From the NCBI GenBank assembly GCA_034231615.1, contig CM067298.1, positions 4,514,713 to 4,578,712 on the forward strand: 64,000 nucleotides of DNA, in the 5' to 3' direction. This stretch comes from Meghimatium bilineatum. Taxonomy: Eukaryota > Mollusca > Gastropoda > Stylommatophora > Philomycidae. Made by a program: the position numbers and the translations under genes. Each line of letters begins with the position of its first letter. The first letter of the stretch is position 1. Positions 45,726 through 57,421 of this stretch are shown piece after piece. Below the pieces are notes generated by a model. The model ran no database searches. It was not told the DNA's origin and worked only from the letters and a program-made list of their open reading frames with translations.

Positions 45726-46155
45726 ACCCTAATTTTCTAGTTTAACCTTTTTGATTTCAGTTTTGCAGCAATTATTACCTATTTTCGGTATCCTTATTAT
45801 ATAAGTATTTCTTTAGTGATTGTGTGAACTGAGTCCAGAAATTTTTTTAAAATGTTTTAAGGCATCTTCGTAATAAAGCTGTGTAATTCCTATCACACCC
45901 CTTCGTCTCCTCTATCCCTACCCCCACATTGGTTGCATGACTGTAGGTTCTGAATGATAAGGAAATTGTATAGATATATTCACAAAGTAATTGTCTTATG
46001 GATTTACTCATAAGCTTGCGTACATAGCCAGTTGTTGACCAGGTCAGGGTTCTTTTCCCATGTAAGTTTGGAAATATTCATGATTTTAGAGAGTTAGTCC
46101 TTGCTCGGCGAACGCTGTAACATACCAACTGTCACCGCTGCTGAAAAAAAAACCA
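45726..46155. other. Unassigned unique sequence
   Basis: Nothing recognised. Confidence 0.4.
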
Positions 46156-46650
46156 GTGATAAACATGGCGATGAAACGACAGAAACAGCATCTTTATTCC
46201 AACATTATGCTACCAGTGCCATACATGGGCCCTGACAAAAACACTCTTAAAAAGATTACATGTGAGATTAAATGCCCGAGAAAGACTATAACCGTCACCA
46301 GGAGAGACATAATGAGAAATGAAGACATCAGAAAGATAGTAAAGACCATATCATGAACACAATATATAGAGAGACATTAGATCAACTGGTTCGGACACCT
46401 TATGAAAATAAAACCATCATAACCATCCATGTACTTCCAGGCGTACAATAGCAGAAAGAACGGCTACAGGGCAAGCGGGAGACCAAGAACACCATTGAAA
46501 GATTCAATCAGAGAGATTAAGGACCACGGCCTGACCATGGCAAGCCAAACAAAGATGGCCAAAGACAGAAAACTTCAACTCCCTACAACGCCTAGAGGCA
46601 TTTGTGGAAAAGACAATAGATGGATAGATAGTCTTGTTCATATTTCTTGA
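46156..46650 (+). mobile_element. LINE C-terminal fragment (family G)
   Basis: Translates to RRDIMRNEDIRKIVKTIS, then YIERH.INWFGHLMKIKPS and MYFQAYNSRKNGYRASGRPR, then RKLQLPTTPRGICGKDNRWI. The order RMRN.DIRK / INWFGHL / GRPR / DR.LQLPTTPRGT is a recognisable LINE tail distinct from families A-D. Two internal stops; no RT core. Confidence 0.65.
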
Positions 46651-47514
46651 TTGTTGAGTCCAGCAGAAAAGTATTCAACAAATTACATAGGACTCAAGAC
46701 TCCACCGTTGACTTCAGAAATGATTGGATGAACGACTGGCGAGTGATATGGTACCATAAACCTGTAGTTCCTTATAAAGAAATATATATAATACGTCAGC
46801 GTTGTTATTTATATATATTGTTATTTATTTTTAATCTCTGCCCATTTCTGGGGCAACCTTTCTTCCGTGGGTCATTGAAGGTTAAAAAATTGCCTTTCTT
46901 TACAAGACACTAACGTTTTTATAGTTTATCGTTATCATTTGTTATTTTCAGTTGCGTTATTATTATTTATGTTATTATCATTTGTTATTTTCCGTTTAAA
47001 TAATTACAATTATGTTGATAACCTGGACGGGTATATAATCACCCCCCCCACCCCCATACAATCCCTCATTTCAAAATTTACCCCCCAGGAAGCTATATAA
47101 CCCACATTAAGAACCGCTGATTGAAGTAAATTCTTGTTATAATGACGTTAAAGTGCGTAGTTAGTCGGCAGATCACCATTCAATGCAAAAATAACAAGTT
47201 CTAAGGTGCCCCAGTCTCCCTTGGGCGTATCTACATTCACAGAACGACTGACAGTTCCAGTCGTGCGTTGTCTGCAGAACATTTTTCTAGTGACTATCAT
47301 TTCAAGCGACGCCACATTTCCAGCCCACCTCCTTTATTCTCTACATACGTTGGCATGTTTTTATAGAACGTTTGCCTTGAGATAGAAAGAAAACGTGTTC
47401 GTATTCCGTGTAGCCGGGCACCAGTCCAACCCAACTGAAAAGATGTGGTTTGCTATAGCCTGAGATGGGGAAAGAAATATGGCTATATACCAACACAAAA
47501 TTGTCACCTTTAAA
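46651..47514. other. Unassigned; orphan hAT-like end
   Basis: cccacattaagaaccgctg ending at 47119 is the inverse of CAGCGGTTCTTAATG, a hAT-type terminus, preceded by C-rich tracts as in the 29.5-kb MITE. No matching left end or target duplication was found. Confidence 0.35.
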
Positions 47515-47738
47515 AATGTAACACTAGTAATGTAAGACCTTGAGAATTCAGGACCTCTAAAATAAAGTACCAGTACTGTAAATTCTCTAGATTACAGGGC
47601 CTACAAAATGTAGTACAGTTGCTAAAAATCTACATAATTCAGGGTATCTAAAATGCAGTTCACCTATTGTACTTTATAATTCATGACACCTAAAATGAAG
47701 CTACAACTACTGTCAAATTTCTATAGTTCAGGACATAT
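47515..47738. repeat. ~46-bp degenerate tandem array, left part
   Basis: Four to five diverged units with tctataattcaggacatcta and aatgcagt. Continues at 49083 beyond the inserted retroposon. Confidence 0.8.
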
Positions 47739-49069
47739 GTTTGTTTGTTTTGCGTTCGCTCCATTGTAACCATCACGGATATACGTGCGATTTCCGCCAG
47801 GAGCGTGATTACGTTGTGCCACCGTTATGCGCCTTGTAGACCTAGCACATCCGATTTCAGCATGCCTTGACAATTCGGGTGGGCTACCCTTAGCCTGTGA
47901 CAGCCTCTATATCTGTCTCCAGGCATGTTTAGTGGCGACTCTTCGCCCAGACGATTTTTGCTCTCTTCTGACTCGCACGAGGTGTTCCACTGTCTATGAA
48001 CTTGCCTCGTGTAATTAGACGTGCTGTGCCTGTGCCCATTGGGTACTGAACGGTTTCTCATCCGTGAGCCTGGTTCCTTAAGGGGAATAACTCAACAGAG
48101 GAGTTGGACCCTGGCTCTTTCGTCCTCTTAGCCGAGGTGTCATTCACCGACATCGTGTACCCCTTGTCCAAGTTCGAGTCTCACACCACGCGTTTGAGAG
48201 CAAGGCGTTCTCGAGCTGAGCGTCCTTGTCCCAATAGCGCCTGAGCCCATCAGGTACTGAACCCTTTCTCTCTTCAATTGTATTTCCAGTGTAGGAAAAC
48301 CTGCAGTAGAGTTGGGCCAGGGCTAACTCGTTGTCCCTTTTGTGCCTGAGCCCATCGGGTTCGGAACCCTTTCTCTCTGCAAGTGTACTTCCGGTATAGG
48401 GAACCTTGACAGTAGAGTTGGGCCAGGACTACCATCGTTGTCCCTTTCTTGCCTAAGCCCATCGGGTACAGAACCCTTTCTCTTCGCGAGCATATTTCCG
48501 GTTTAGGAAGGCTCGACATAAGAGTTGGGTTAGGTCTTCTTGCTTTACCAGACGCCAATGGATGGGTCTGGGTCTCTGCCTGTAAGGAACACAGGTAACT
48601 AGAAGCTCGTCTCGAGCTGACGGAGCTTGTAGTTCCCCTTTCCTAGAGCCTTTTCACTTTCTATTTGCAGTTCGCGCTGCCCTCTAGCGCTGTTCTGCCT
48701 TTTCATTGTTTCATTGTACTCGATATGAAATATATTTGTCTCTCGCCATGCATCTACCTTTACGTGCATTTTACATTGGCCGCCCCTCCAATGTTCGGAC
48801 TGGACTGACTAGCTTCACTGTATGTTGACAGTGTCGCTATATGTGGTGATGCTGGTGGTGTCGGAGATATTGTCTGTCTCTTGTGCAATCAAATCTCTTT
48901 CCATCTGCTACCTCCACATTCTCGGACACGATCCCCAAATGATTTGGCCAGAATCAGCTCGAGCTGCTGTATTTCTGTTTCCAGGGTGCACCGCGTGGAG
49001 GTACATTTGGGATCTTGGTTATCTGCTAACCCTGGGTCCGCCTAAAGCAATGCGTTCCCTTTGCACCAC
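47739..49069 (-). mobile_element. 1.33-kb (AAAC)-tailed retroposon with 13-bp target duplication
   Basis: Flanked by gttcaggacatat at 47726-47738 and 49070-49082. The left end gtttgtttgttttgcgttcg is the complement of an AAAC tail, so the 3' end is on the left and the strand is minus. The first ~130 bp match the truncated copy at 27.6 kb. Segments such as acgttgtgccaccg and agcacatccgatttcagcat also resemble the SINE-2 body. The interior is richer in G+C and holds ~105-bp repeats (48034-48560). No protein recognised: the 48822-49136 plus frame is open but unassigned. Confidence 0.7.
48034..48560. repeat. ~105-bp degenerate tandem repeat inside the retroposon
   Basis: gcccat(c/t)gggtac-ga-accctttctc recurs at 48034, 48245, 48350 and 48457, with gttgggccagg between. 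Spacings of 211, 105 and 107 bp suggest five units, one badly decayed. Confidence 0.8.
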
Positions 49070-49082
49070 GTTCAGGACATAT

Positions 49083-49215
49083 AAATACATTGCCATTACT
49101 GTAAAATCTAGGGCCTACATAATTTACGGCATCTAAAATGCAGTACTATTACTGTAAATATCTACAATTCAGGACATCTAAAATGCAGTTCACCTACTGT
49201 AAAATCTCTATAATT
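49083..49215. repeat. ~46-bp degenerate tandem array, right part
   Basis: Same units as 47515-47738 (cattactgtaaaatcta, aattcaggacatctaaaatg). Confidence 0.8.
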
Positions 49216-50668
49216 GAGCATCTTGGAAATATATTTATTATCGAATAACCGAGTGATATGAGATGTCTGTTACGAAATTTCTGTGGACAAAAAGAAGGTT
49301 AGCTTGACGGTGCCCATCTCCACTACAAGTCTATAAACTAGTACAAATCTCGAATAACACCTATTCCTTTGTACGGATATGAGAGTCTAACAATTATATC
49401 TGATATGAGAGGAGAATACAGGTTTTTGAAAACACATGTTACATACGAGTATTGCGCATTCGTTAAAGAGAACATACAAGCAACATATACGTGAGAAATA
49501 AAATAAATACTTTAGCAGGGCAACATCTCATGGCAATGATTATTTGAATATCAATTGATAGATGTCGTTTCACATTATTTTGAATATCGCTGTTCCTTGA
49601 AGTGAAATGGTTATTCTCTGATATCTGTGTTGAGAATTTAGAAATTCTTGTCCAGTACAAGAAATGAGAGTACAATTGAAATTCAAGGAAAACCGCGTAG
49701 TTTTCTAGCAGTGGTGGCAGTGAATATATCGATGTTGTTTATCGGTTTCCACAAGAACCGCACTGTGATACAGGTAGATCTGAGCCTCGGACTTGAAATC
49801 TGCGTTCACAGCTAAAGAGACGGAGGGCGCTAATGATACTTTATTTCACCTCTCGTATGGCAACGCTTTAATTAGAGATACTTACTAAACCGTGTGGCAA
49901 CGATGACCTAGTCAAGGGTGCAAGGAACATGGCCAGTGACTTCATTCCAGTATTGGCGATGGAGACGACTAAGGACGGTTAGGGATAGACTGACAACCTG
50001 TCACCTGTAAACCAAGCATCATTGTCATATCTTGTCTCGACATCTTACTGTTGGATTCCATCAATTAATGCTCATGGGTGACGTAGAGATGTAGGGCTGA
50101 GATCATTGCACATTTGTCCTTTTGTGACAGATTTGTATGTGACAGACTTGTATGTGACACGGGATGCTAAATGTGCAGTCAGCAAATCTGTGGACGAGTC
50201 AACAAACCTGACCGCGGAATGCTGATTTAGGTGACTCAGAAGTGTGTTCTGTGCTCCTGGCAGCAGGTGGTAATCGTGTGATGCTAGCACGCTGGACAAC
50301 CTTCATTCCGGGGCAAAACCTGCATCCATAAACCCGTACACAATCACGTATTTGAAACAATCTTATGAGTCCGGATGTTGCAACAGTTACACATCTGAGA
50401 AGAACCTATATTATTATCATAATGTCTATCTCCTGCCAAGAGCTGCCTGAAAACAGCTAAAGAGATTATTTCATCATCATCACCTTGCTTGACATGAGCT
50501 GAATGTAAGATGTATATATGTTATTCAATATGTGTGCTGTTCCACGTAAAACTGCTATTTAACAATTCATATTGCTTGCATATATATTTCTGATCAGTTA
50601 TATATGTTATTCATGCAGTTATATATGTTATTCATGCAGTTAACTGCTGGCTAAGGTTTAATTTTACT
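49216..50668. other. Unassigned unique sequence
   Basis: A small duplication, gtatgtgacagacttgtatg (50134-50160). Open frames (50072-50299 minus) unrecognised. Confidence 0.4.
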
Positions 50669-50813
50669 CTTCTGAGTTTGCTCTCAATGTACCCGCAGAT
50701 CAACAGGATGTAGAACATAATTTCTTTTCTGTCATGGTTTACAGTTTGGCAACGATATTTGCGCCTTTTGGAACTTACACATCCCACTACAACATGACTT
50801 CTGCTGGGTCATC
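50669..50813 (-). mobile_element. SINE-2 fragment
   Basis: tctgtcatggtttacagttt, ggcaacgatatttgcgcctt and acatgacttctgctgggtca match the SINE-2 body. Tail reduced to ctcttctg. Confidence 0.6.
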
Positions 50814-51219
50814 CCCCCCCCCTTCAATGGCGTTGGAAAACTAACTACACAGCAAATCTTAGTTTTATCTTTTGACATGAATGGTAGGTTCTAATAGTAT
50901 TACAAATGGTTCCTCTTCTTTTGAGCCCTTGCAAAAAAGCGAGCCGCGTACAGTGTGCGAATCGCTGAATTTCCAAGGTCAAGGATGCCACTAGTTCCAT
51001 AACAATATCGACCATCTGCTATCGCTTTTGACATATTGTTAAGAACACGTTCAGTTAACAGCAATCGCCATGGATATATCTGCATTATATGATTATATGT
51101 GACATTGTTGAAAAGGCAGTCCCTTCTTAATAAAGTACATGCGGGAGATTTCATGTTGACAGTTCATATTAAAGAGATCAGGCATGGCTTTGTATTATCA
51201 TCATTAAAATCGAACATAA
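50814..51219. other. Unassigned sequence
   Basis: An 84-codon minus frame (50900-51154) has no domain I recognise and no flanking splice signals that I trust. Confidence 0.35.
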
Positions 51220-51360
51220 CCGGGAAGTTATCGTTCTTGTATTGAGAAAGTTATCGTTCTTGTATTGAGAAAGTTATCGTTCTTGTATTGAGAAAGTTAT
51301 CGTTCTTGTATTGAGAAAGTTATCGTTCTTGTATTGAGAAAGTTATCGTTCTTGTACTAA
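51220..51360. repeat. 23-bp tandem array
   Basis: Six copies of aagttatcgttcttgtattg plus aga. Confidence 0.95.
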
Positions 51361-51654
51361 GAAGTTTAGACAAAGAATGGAAAAGACTTATAGAAAAGAG
51401 GATGAACATTGTTGGTCTATTTAGCAAATCATACCACAGAATAATGTAACTCAGATGCTAAAACATGGCTCAAAATGAGTAGAGAATTGACTTGAGTGTA
51501 CTCGAATTACCCCATATGTACTGCGTCTCTCTAATCGAAATGGCACGTCACCTGCAATAGTACAAATCATCGCACGTAACTCCACAGGTTCAAGTTAGAA
51601 TCCCCAATGGGGAATTAATATCCCAAATGCGGAGGAGAATTTCTTTAGTTGAAC

Positions 51655-52795
51655 ACTGTAACTATAAATGGTTAAGTGTCAACCACAGAACAATGTAATT
51701 AAGCAGTTAAGTGTGGACCAAACAACAATATAACTATACGAAGTTAAGTGTGGACCACACAGCAATGTAAATATAAGCAGTTAAGTGTGGACCACACAGC
51801 AATGTAAATATATAAGCAGTTAAGTGTGGACCACACAGCAATGTAATTATAAGCAGTCAAGTGTGGACCACACAACAATGTAACTATAAGCAGTTAAGTG
51901 TGGCCCACAAAACAATGTAACTATAAACAGTTCTTCTTCTTCTTCTGCTTTTGTTCTCAAACTCCTGCAGATTAGCAGATTGTAGTCCGGACAACGGAAT
52001 GCGTTGTGTCATGGTTTACAGCATTGCTTTGATATCTGCGCCTTTCGGCCTGACACATCCAACTTCAGCACTGCTTTGGGTCACTGACCCTATATGGGAT
52101 AGCCAACTCCATCCCATAACCTCCTTAATCGCCTTTTACGACATGCGTGGAAGGTAAACAGTGTTGCTATTCTTTGCTCCCCTTTCGGGCCCCGGCAACA
52201 CACGGGCGTATAAACAGTTAAGTGTGGACCACACAACAATGTAATTATAAACAGTTAAGTGCGGAACAGAACAATGTAATTATAAGCAGTTAAGTGTCGA
52301 CCACACAACAATGTAACTATAAGTAGTTAAGTGTGGACCACACAACAATGTAACTATAAACAGTTAAGTGTGGACCACACAACAATGTAACTATAAACAG
52401 TTAAGTGTGGACAACACAACAATGTAACTATAAACAGTTAAGTGTGGACCACACAACAATGTAACTATAAGCAGTTAAGTGTGGACCACACAAAAATGTA
52501 ACTATAAACAGTTAAGTGTGGACCACACAACAATGTAACTATAAACAGTTAAGTGTGGACCACACAACAATGTAACTATAAACAGTTAAGTGTGGACCAC
52601 ACAACAATGTAACTATAAACAGTTAAGTGTGGACCACACAACAATGTAACTATAAACAGTTAAGTGTGGACCACACAACAATGTAACTATAAACAGTTAA
52701 GTGTGGACCACACAACAATGTAACTATAAACAGTTAAGTGTGGACCACACAACAATGTAATTATAAACAGTTAAGTGTGGACCGATTAAGTGTGG
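51655..52795. repeat. 37-bp tandem array, interrupted by a SINE
   Basis: About 23 copies of a unit with cagttaagtgtggaccacac and aacaatgtaactat. The right block is more uniform than the left. Confidence 0.96.
51931..52208 (-). mobile_element. Full-length SINE-2 with 11-bp target duplication
   Basis: Lies in the 37-bp array, flanked by tataaacagtt (51922-51932, 52209-52219; two bases shared with the tail). On minus it starts acgcccgtgtgttgccgggg, runs through tgtcgtaaaaggcgattaag, gggtcagtgaccc and aactcctgcag-complement sequence, and ends in (GAA)n. No clear A and B boxes, so it may not be tRNA-derived. The cgtaaaaggcgattaagg core resembles a motif that I recall from molluscan SINEs. The tail matches the LINE at 57.2 kb. 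Confidence 0.75.
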
Positions 52796-53281
52796 AGTTT
52801 GAGATCGAAAGCAGAAAAAGAAGGAAGATTATTGTAAAAATAAATAATAACATAGAAAGGGAGGAGGTGAGGAGCTGATTTCCGAATGTCAAGTTCAATA
52901 CAGTGTAACCCCTTTATAACGCATCCTTGTATAACGAATATTTTCCTATATGAAAACATTTTAAATAATTCCTAATGATATTTATTCTAGGCTATATTGT
53001 TTGTATTACATATAGCGAATGTCTGCTATCACATACATATTTTGCTCTTTCGGACCAAGTTGTTATAACGGGGCTTGGCTGATTTAACTTGACCTTTTAA
53101 TCGCACACACACGATCACAATCATACAGACAATCACATGGAATGAACAGAAAACCACACACGCACAGAACGTTGCACGCATGAATCCCAAACACATACAC
53201 AGTTCAACAGACACAAACACACACAGACATGTTATACACATACAGACTTCAGTGAATCTAAGTCACTGACCACGCTTTACT
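52796..53281. other. Unassigned sequence
   Basis: (ACAC)-rich tract at 53100-53250; otherwise nothing recognised. Confidence 0.45.
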
Positions 53282-53570
53282 GTTTCTTCTGATTTCGTTC
53301 TCAAACTCCTGCAGATTCACAGGATGTTGCCCAATGAACGGAATGTGCTGGTTTTTTATTTACATAATACATGCGATATCTGCGTATTTCGACCAGACAC
53401 ATCCGACTTCGACACGTCTTCTGGGTCACTTTGAACCTATATGAACTGGGTCAGACAGCTCCACCCTAAAACAGCATTAGTCTTGTCTTAAGACTAGCAT
53501 TTACACATGGAAGAAGAACAGTTCTGCTATTCTTTATTCCCCTTTCCGGTCCGGTAATTTCACGGGATAT
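53282..53570 (-). mobile_element. SINE-2, near full length
   Basis: tcgttctcaaactcctgcag, cacatccgacttcgacacgt, cttctgggtcactttgaacc, attcccctttccggtcc and a cacgg end correspond to the whole 51.9-kb copy, with about 15-20 diverged positions by eye. Weak target repeat ctttac on both sides. Confidence 0.72.
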
Positions 53571-53599
53571 TCCTCTTTACATTATTGGACATTTCTAGT

Positions 53600-54905
53600 C
53601 TTTGATTCTGCCATGTAGTCATCATCATCAGGTGTCGTCTCCGCAACGAAGGTTGGCTGCAACATACCTCCAACATTCCCTCTTGTTTTGGTAGTGTACT
53701 CTGCTAGACTGTAACCTGTCCATTGTGTGATGTTACTCTTCCACTTGTATCTTTGCCTACCTCTTGCCCGTTTCCCTTTGACTTTATCCTCGTCATCAAC
53801 AAGGTGTCATGTCTTTTAATGTGTCCAAAATATTTTATTTGCCCAATGTTTATTTTCTGTAAAAATTCTTTCTTCATATCAAGTGTTGTTAGAACCTTTT
53901 TCTTTAATTTCTTTCCTTTCCATGATGTTCTCTCTATTCTTCTATATACCCACAACTCAGTCATCAATGTGTCTTCTAATTGTTTATTTAGTGTCCATGT
54001 TTATGAGCCATACATTAATATAGAATAGATGTAGCCTTTTATAATTCTCATTTTTAACGTGTGTTTAACTTGTTTAGATGTTAAGCGTCCGGTTCTGTAG
54101 CTGGGTGGTACAAGACACGTCTATGACGGCCAAGGTACATAGTTCGATCCCCGCCATAGGCAATTGTACATATGGACCGTTCACAAAGCACTGGCAAACT
54201 ACTGAACGTATTTATATTGCCTAGACATACACTACGGCCAAAAATGCTGGGTTGATAACTACGTCCTGAATAGGATATGCTACCAATTAGATGTTATTCT
54301 TTTCCTCATGTCATTGAAGATACTTTTAGCCATTTCTATTCTCATTTTAACTTCTGTTTCACATTTGCCATCATTTGTGACTATGTGTCCAAGATATTGA
54401 TACTGTTTAACTTGTTGTAGTTTCTCTCCATTTATTTTGGTGTTTATCACCTGATCTTCTGTGACTTTGCTGATTATCATGTTTTTTTTATTTTTTATGT
54501 TTATACCTAGTCCATATTCATTACTTGATTTATTGACTTGATCTATTAGTCTTTGTAGTTCATGTTCACTTTCTGCTAAAAGAACAGTGTCATCTGCATA
54601 TCTAATGTTGTTTTTATTATTTTCCCATTGATCTTGAGATGATAAAATACATCCTTATCTTACCCCTCTTCTTATTTCTATGTATGCTGATTAGCTGTTT
54701 TCACACCTTATTGATGCAGTTTGTTCCCAATATATATTTCTAACCAGTCTGATGTCTTTTCCATCTATGCCTATTTCTTGAAGAAATTTAATTAATTTTT
54801 CATGTTGGACTTTGTCAAAGGCCTTGCTGTAGTCTATGAAGCAAATAAAGATTTTTTTGGCCTTCTATATATTTATCTATCACTAGTCGGATACTCAGTA
54901 TAGCT
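53600..54905 (-). mobile_element. LINE RT fragment carrying a SINE (family A)
   Basis: Minus-strand order: DYSKAFDKVQHEKLIKFLQE (motif A Asp), IRRGVR.GCILSS, a deletion, NNIRYADDTVLLAESEHELQ (YADD), NGEKLQQVKQYQYLGHIVTN, then the SINE insertion. After it come IYSILMYGS.TWTLNK, SWKGKKLKKKVLTTLDMKKE, IGQIKYFGHIKRHDT and RGRQRYKWKSNITQWTGYSL, ending at GDDT near 53620. Stops and frameshifts throughout. This is the best reference in the window for the family-A copies at 11.2 and 36.7 kb. Confidence 0.82.
54084..54286 (+). mobile_element. tRNA-derived SINE inserted in the RT, 10-bp target duplication
   Basis: ttagatgtta flanks it at 54074-54083 and 54287-54296. The 5' part reads like a tRNA: A box tagctgggtggtacaaga, B box tagttcgatccccgcc, at tRNA spacing. 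The 3' part (acatacactacggcc, atgctgggttgataactacg) is a non-tRNA body. A SINE and not a tRNA gene, because the acceptor stem and anticodon arm do not fold cleanly. Confidence 0.82.
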
Positions 54906-54954
54906 TAGTATGTGCCTCGATGTGGAATAAAATTATAAGATAATTTGAAGACTT

Positions 54955-55370
54955 AAATTTGAAGACTTAAATTTGAAGACTTAAAATAAAATTAAAATAA
55001 GATAAATGTATGTGACACTGAATAAAGATGTAAGAATTAAAGATCTTAAGAATATAAGTTTAGCACACTTGTTCAAAGGTTTGCTATATAGAATTATATG
55101 AATTGAGTGTACTTGTTCAAAGGATTGCTATATAGAATTATATGAATTGAGTGTACTTGTTCAAAGGTTTGCTATATAGAATTATATGAATTGAGTGTAC
55201 TTGTTCAAAGGATTGCTATATAGAATTATATGAATTGAGTGTACTTGTTCAAAGGTTTGCTATATAGAATTATATGAATTTAGTGTACTTGTTCAAAGGT
55301 TTGCTATATAGAATTATATGAATTTAGTGTACTTGTTCAAAGGTCTGCTTATGTAGAAGTATATGGATTT
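54955..55370. repeat. 14-bp and 44-bp tandem arrays
   Basis: tttgaagacttaaa three times at 54947-54983; then about six copies of a unit with tgtacttgttcaaaggtttg and ctatatagaattatatgaat from 55060. Confidence 0.9.
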
Positions 55371-55712
55371 TATGTACATGTACAAAAAAAGGTCTGCTTT
55401 TATCACATGCTCTGAATTTAGTTTAGTAGTGAGAATGTATGCTTATACCAATACTATGAGTTTAGTGTGCTAGTCCACAGGTTTACTAAAAGTATTTTTT
55501 ATGCGTAATTCTCAAACTCCTATCAGATCGTATTGCAGCATGATGGTGCTACTAGATTTCTAGCAGGACATAATCTAGAGAATGGAGATGTGTTGTATCG
55601 CCGTTTAATTTACATCAATGGCCAAACACAATCGTCTTTTGCGCTTATCAAGGATATGATTTTAATATACTAATCTCAAACGATCGCTAGTTATGGTATA
55701 TTTAACTGTGTT

Positions 55713-55717
<5 letters not shown>
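55371..55717. other. Unassigned sequence
   Basis: Decaying continuation of the 44-bp array near 55400; nothing else recognised. Confidence 0.4.

Positions 55718-55783
<66 letters not shown>
55717..55783. repeat. (TA)n microsatellite
   Basis: About 33 uninterrupted TA dinucleotides; able to extrude a cruciform. Confidence 0.98.
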
Positions 55784-55787
<4 letters not shown>

Positions 55788-55799
55788 GTAGACGTTTCA

Positions 55800-55885
55800 A
55801 TGCCACAAATGTCTGTGAAATAGCACGTGAAGTCTGTGAAATACGAGTGAAATCTGTGAAATATCATGCGAAGTCTGTGAAAAGC
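55800..55885. repeat. ~21-bp tandem array
   Basis: Four diverged copies of gtctgtgaaatagcacgtga. Confidence 0.85.
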
Positions 55886-56817
55886 AATGATTAACATTCA
55901 TGTGTTTAGAAATTCACGAGGAATTTCAAGCAGTTACACATCAGGTCAAGCAAATGATGTATGCCAAGCTTACATACAACTATGTATAAGTTATAACATC
56001 GATCTCAAAGGAACTAGTTTCAATTTGTATAAAACATGCCAACAAATCAGTTCTACTCACCTTCACAGGAATTCAATAACAAGAATAAATAAAATACAGT
56101 TGTACAACAAAAAATATTGTTATTAGTAGCTGCAGCTATTTGCTGAAGTTGTATCCTGCGATTCTTGTCCTGCATTGTCGTCATTATTGCTCATTCAATA
56201 TTCCTGCTTGCTGCCAGCGTTCACATCAACTAATGCTGAAATCGGGATTGTTGACTCACAACTGCATGGTTGGGGATTCCCTGTTTGGAAAAATAAATCG
56301 ATCCTTGCCTGGGTTTTATCGGAAATTGTCATGTCTAGAAATAACTTGGGAGACAATCCGATCTTGAATAATTTAAAGTGTAACCTGATTGAGTTACGGT
56401 TCCTGATCTAAGATAAAGTAGTCTGAGTTTTAAACACTTCTTTGTCACAGACCAACACAGGTCCAACTGTTCTTAGAATGTTTTACCACACCTATGTTCT
56501 GGTTTGCCAACGATATCACTAAAACACTCTTACTTAGTATTTATGCACTAGACCAGGTCTTTCAATGACCGTATCCTGCTAGAATAATGTGAGACTGCTA
56601 AGGGGAACAACCCGATACTTGTGAAGAGTTGCTGTTCCTGTGAGCACGTTTCAACTTGTGGGGGTGCTCCCATTCGTCGTTGATTTTTGCCGACTTCATA
56701 GTAAAGTTTCATTTTTCCAAGCTACTAATGCCTATGGAGTATAGGTTGTTAGGATTGTATTGTTTTATGGTTAAACAAAACATATTTAATTCTAAATCAT
56801 TAGATAAAATATAAGAT
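55886..56817. other. Unassigned unique sequence
   Basis: Short open frames at 55887-56411 without recognised domains. Confidence 0.4.
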
Positions 56818-57105
56818 ATTCCAGAGGTGAGGATAATAACTAAATCTAGGGTCAAGAAGTAAAATAAAACTTTTGTAATACAGGGGGAATAATAACTAAA
56901 TCTAGGGTCAAGAAGTGAAATATAACTTTAGTATACAGGGGGAATAATAACTAAATCTAGGGTCAAGAAGTGAAATAACTTTTGTATACAGGGGGAATAA
57001 TAACTAAATCTAGAGTCAAGAAGTGAAATAAAACTTTTGTAATACAGAGGGAATAATAACTAAATCTAGGGTCAAGAAGTGAAATAACTTTCGTATACAG
57101 GGGAT
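56818..57105. repeat. ~55-bp tandem array
   Basis: Five copies with aataactaaatctagggtca and aagaagtgaaataact; lengths vary slightly. Confidence 0.93.
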
Positions 57106-57156
57106 CTTATGCCATTTACTAATCATGAAATATGAAATATCAGGCCAGCTAGCAAT

Positions 57157-57411
57157 TCTTCTTCTTCTTCTGCGTTCAGCATGTGGTCATGCTATACCGT
57201 CAACCTGTCGTCAAGACGAAGTCCACTGTCTTCTCCAGGTCAGAGCGGCTGCCCCATAGCTTTTGCATCAAGTCTGTATCCTCTGACCAGGTCTGCTATC
57301 TCTTGCTCTTTGTATGTTGGGCAGTCCTGAAGTATGTGTTCCGGAGTCTGTGTTCTGGATCCACATGGACATTCATCTGTGTATGAGATCCTTAATCGAT
57401 AAAGTTATATT
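57157..57411 (-). mobile_element. 5'-truncated LINE end with CPCG motif (family H), 10-bp target duplication
   Basis: agctagcaat flanks it (57147-57156, 57412-57421). The minus translation reads TDECPCGSRTQTPEHILQDC, then PTYKEQEIADLVRGYRLD. The C-x-C-G...T.EHIL..CP block is typical of the Cys/His region near the end of some LINE ORFs. It ends in AACGCAGAAGAAGAAG, the same tail as SINE-2. One stop (after GQPL) before the natural end. Confidence 0.78.
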
Positions 57412-57421
57412 AGCTAGCAAT

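Noticed and set aside
50900-51154. An 84-codon minus frame
   Set aside because: Looks protein-like in composition, but no recognised motif and no supporting context.
54084-54160. tRNA gene
   Set aside because: A and B boxes are present, but stems do not pair well, a non-tRNA body follows, and a 10-bp target duplication shows a SINE.
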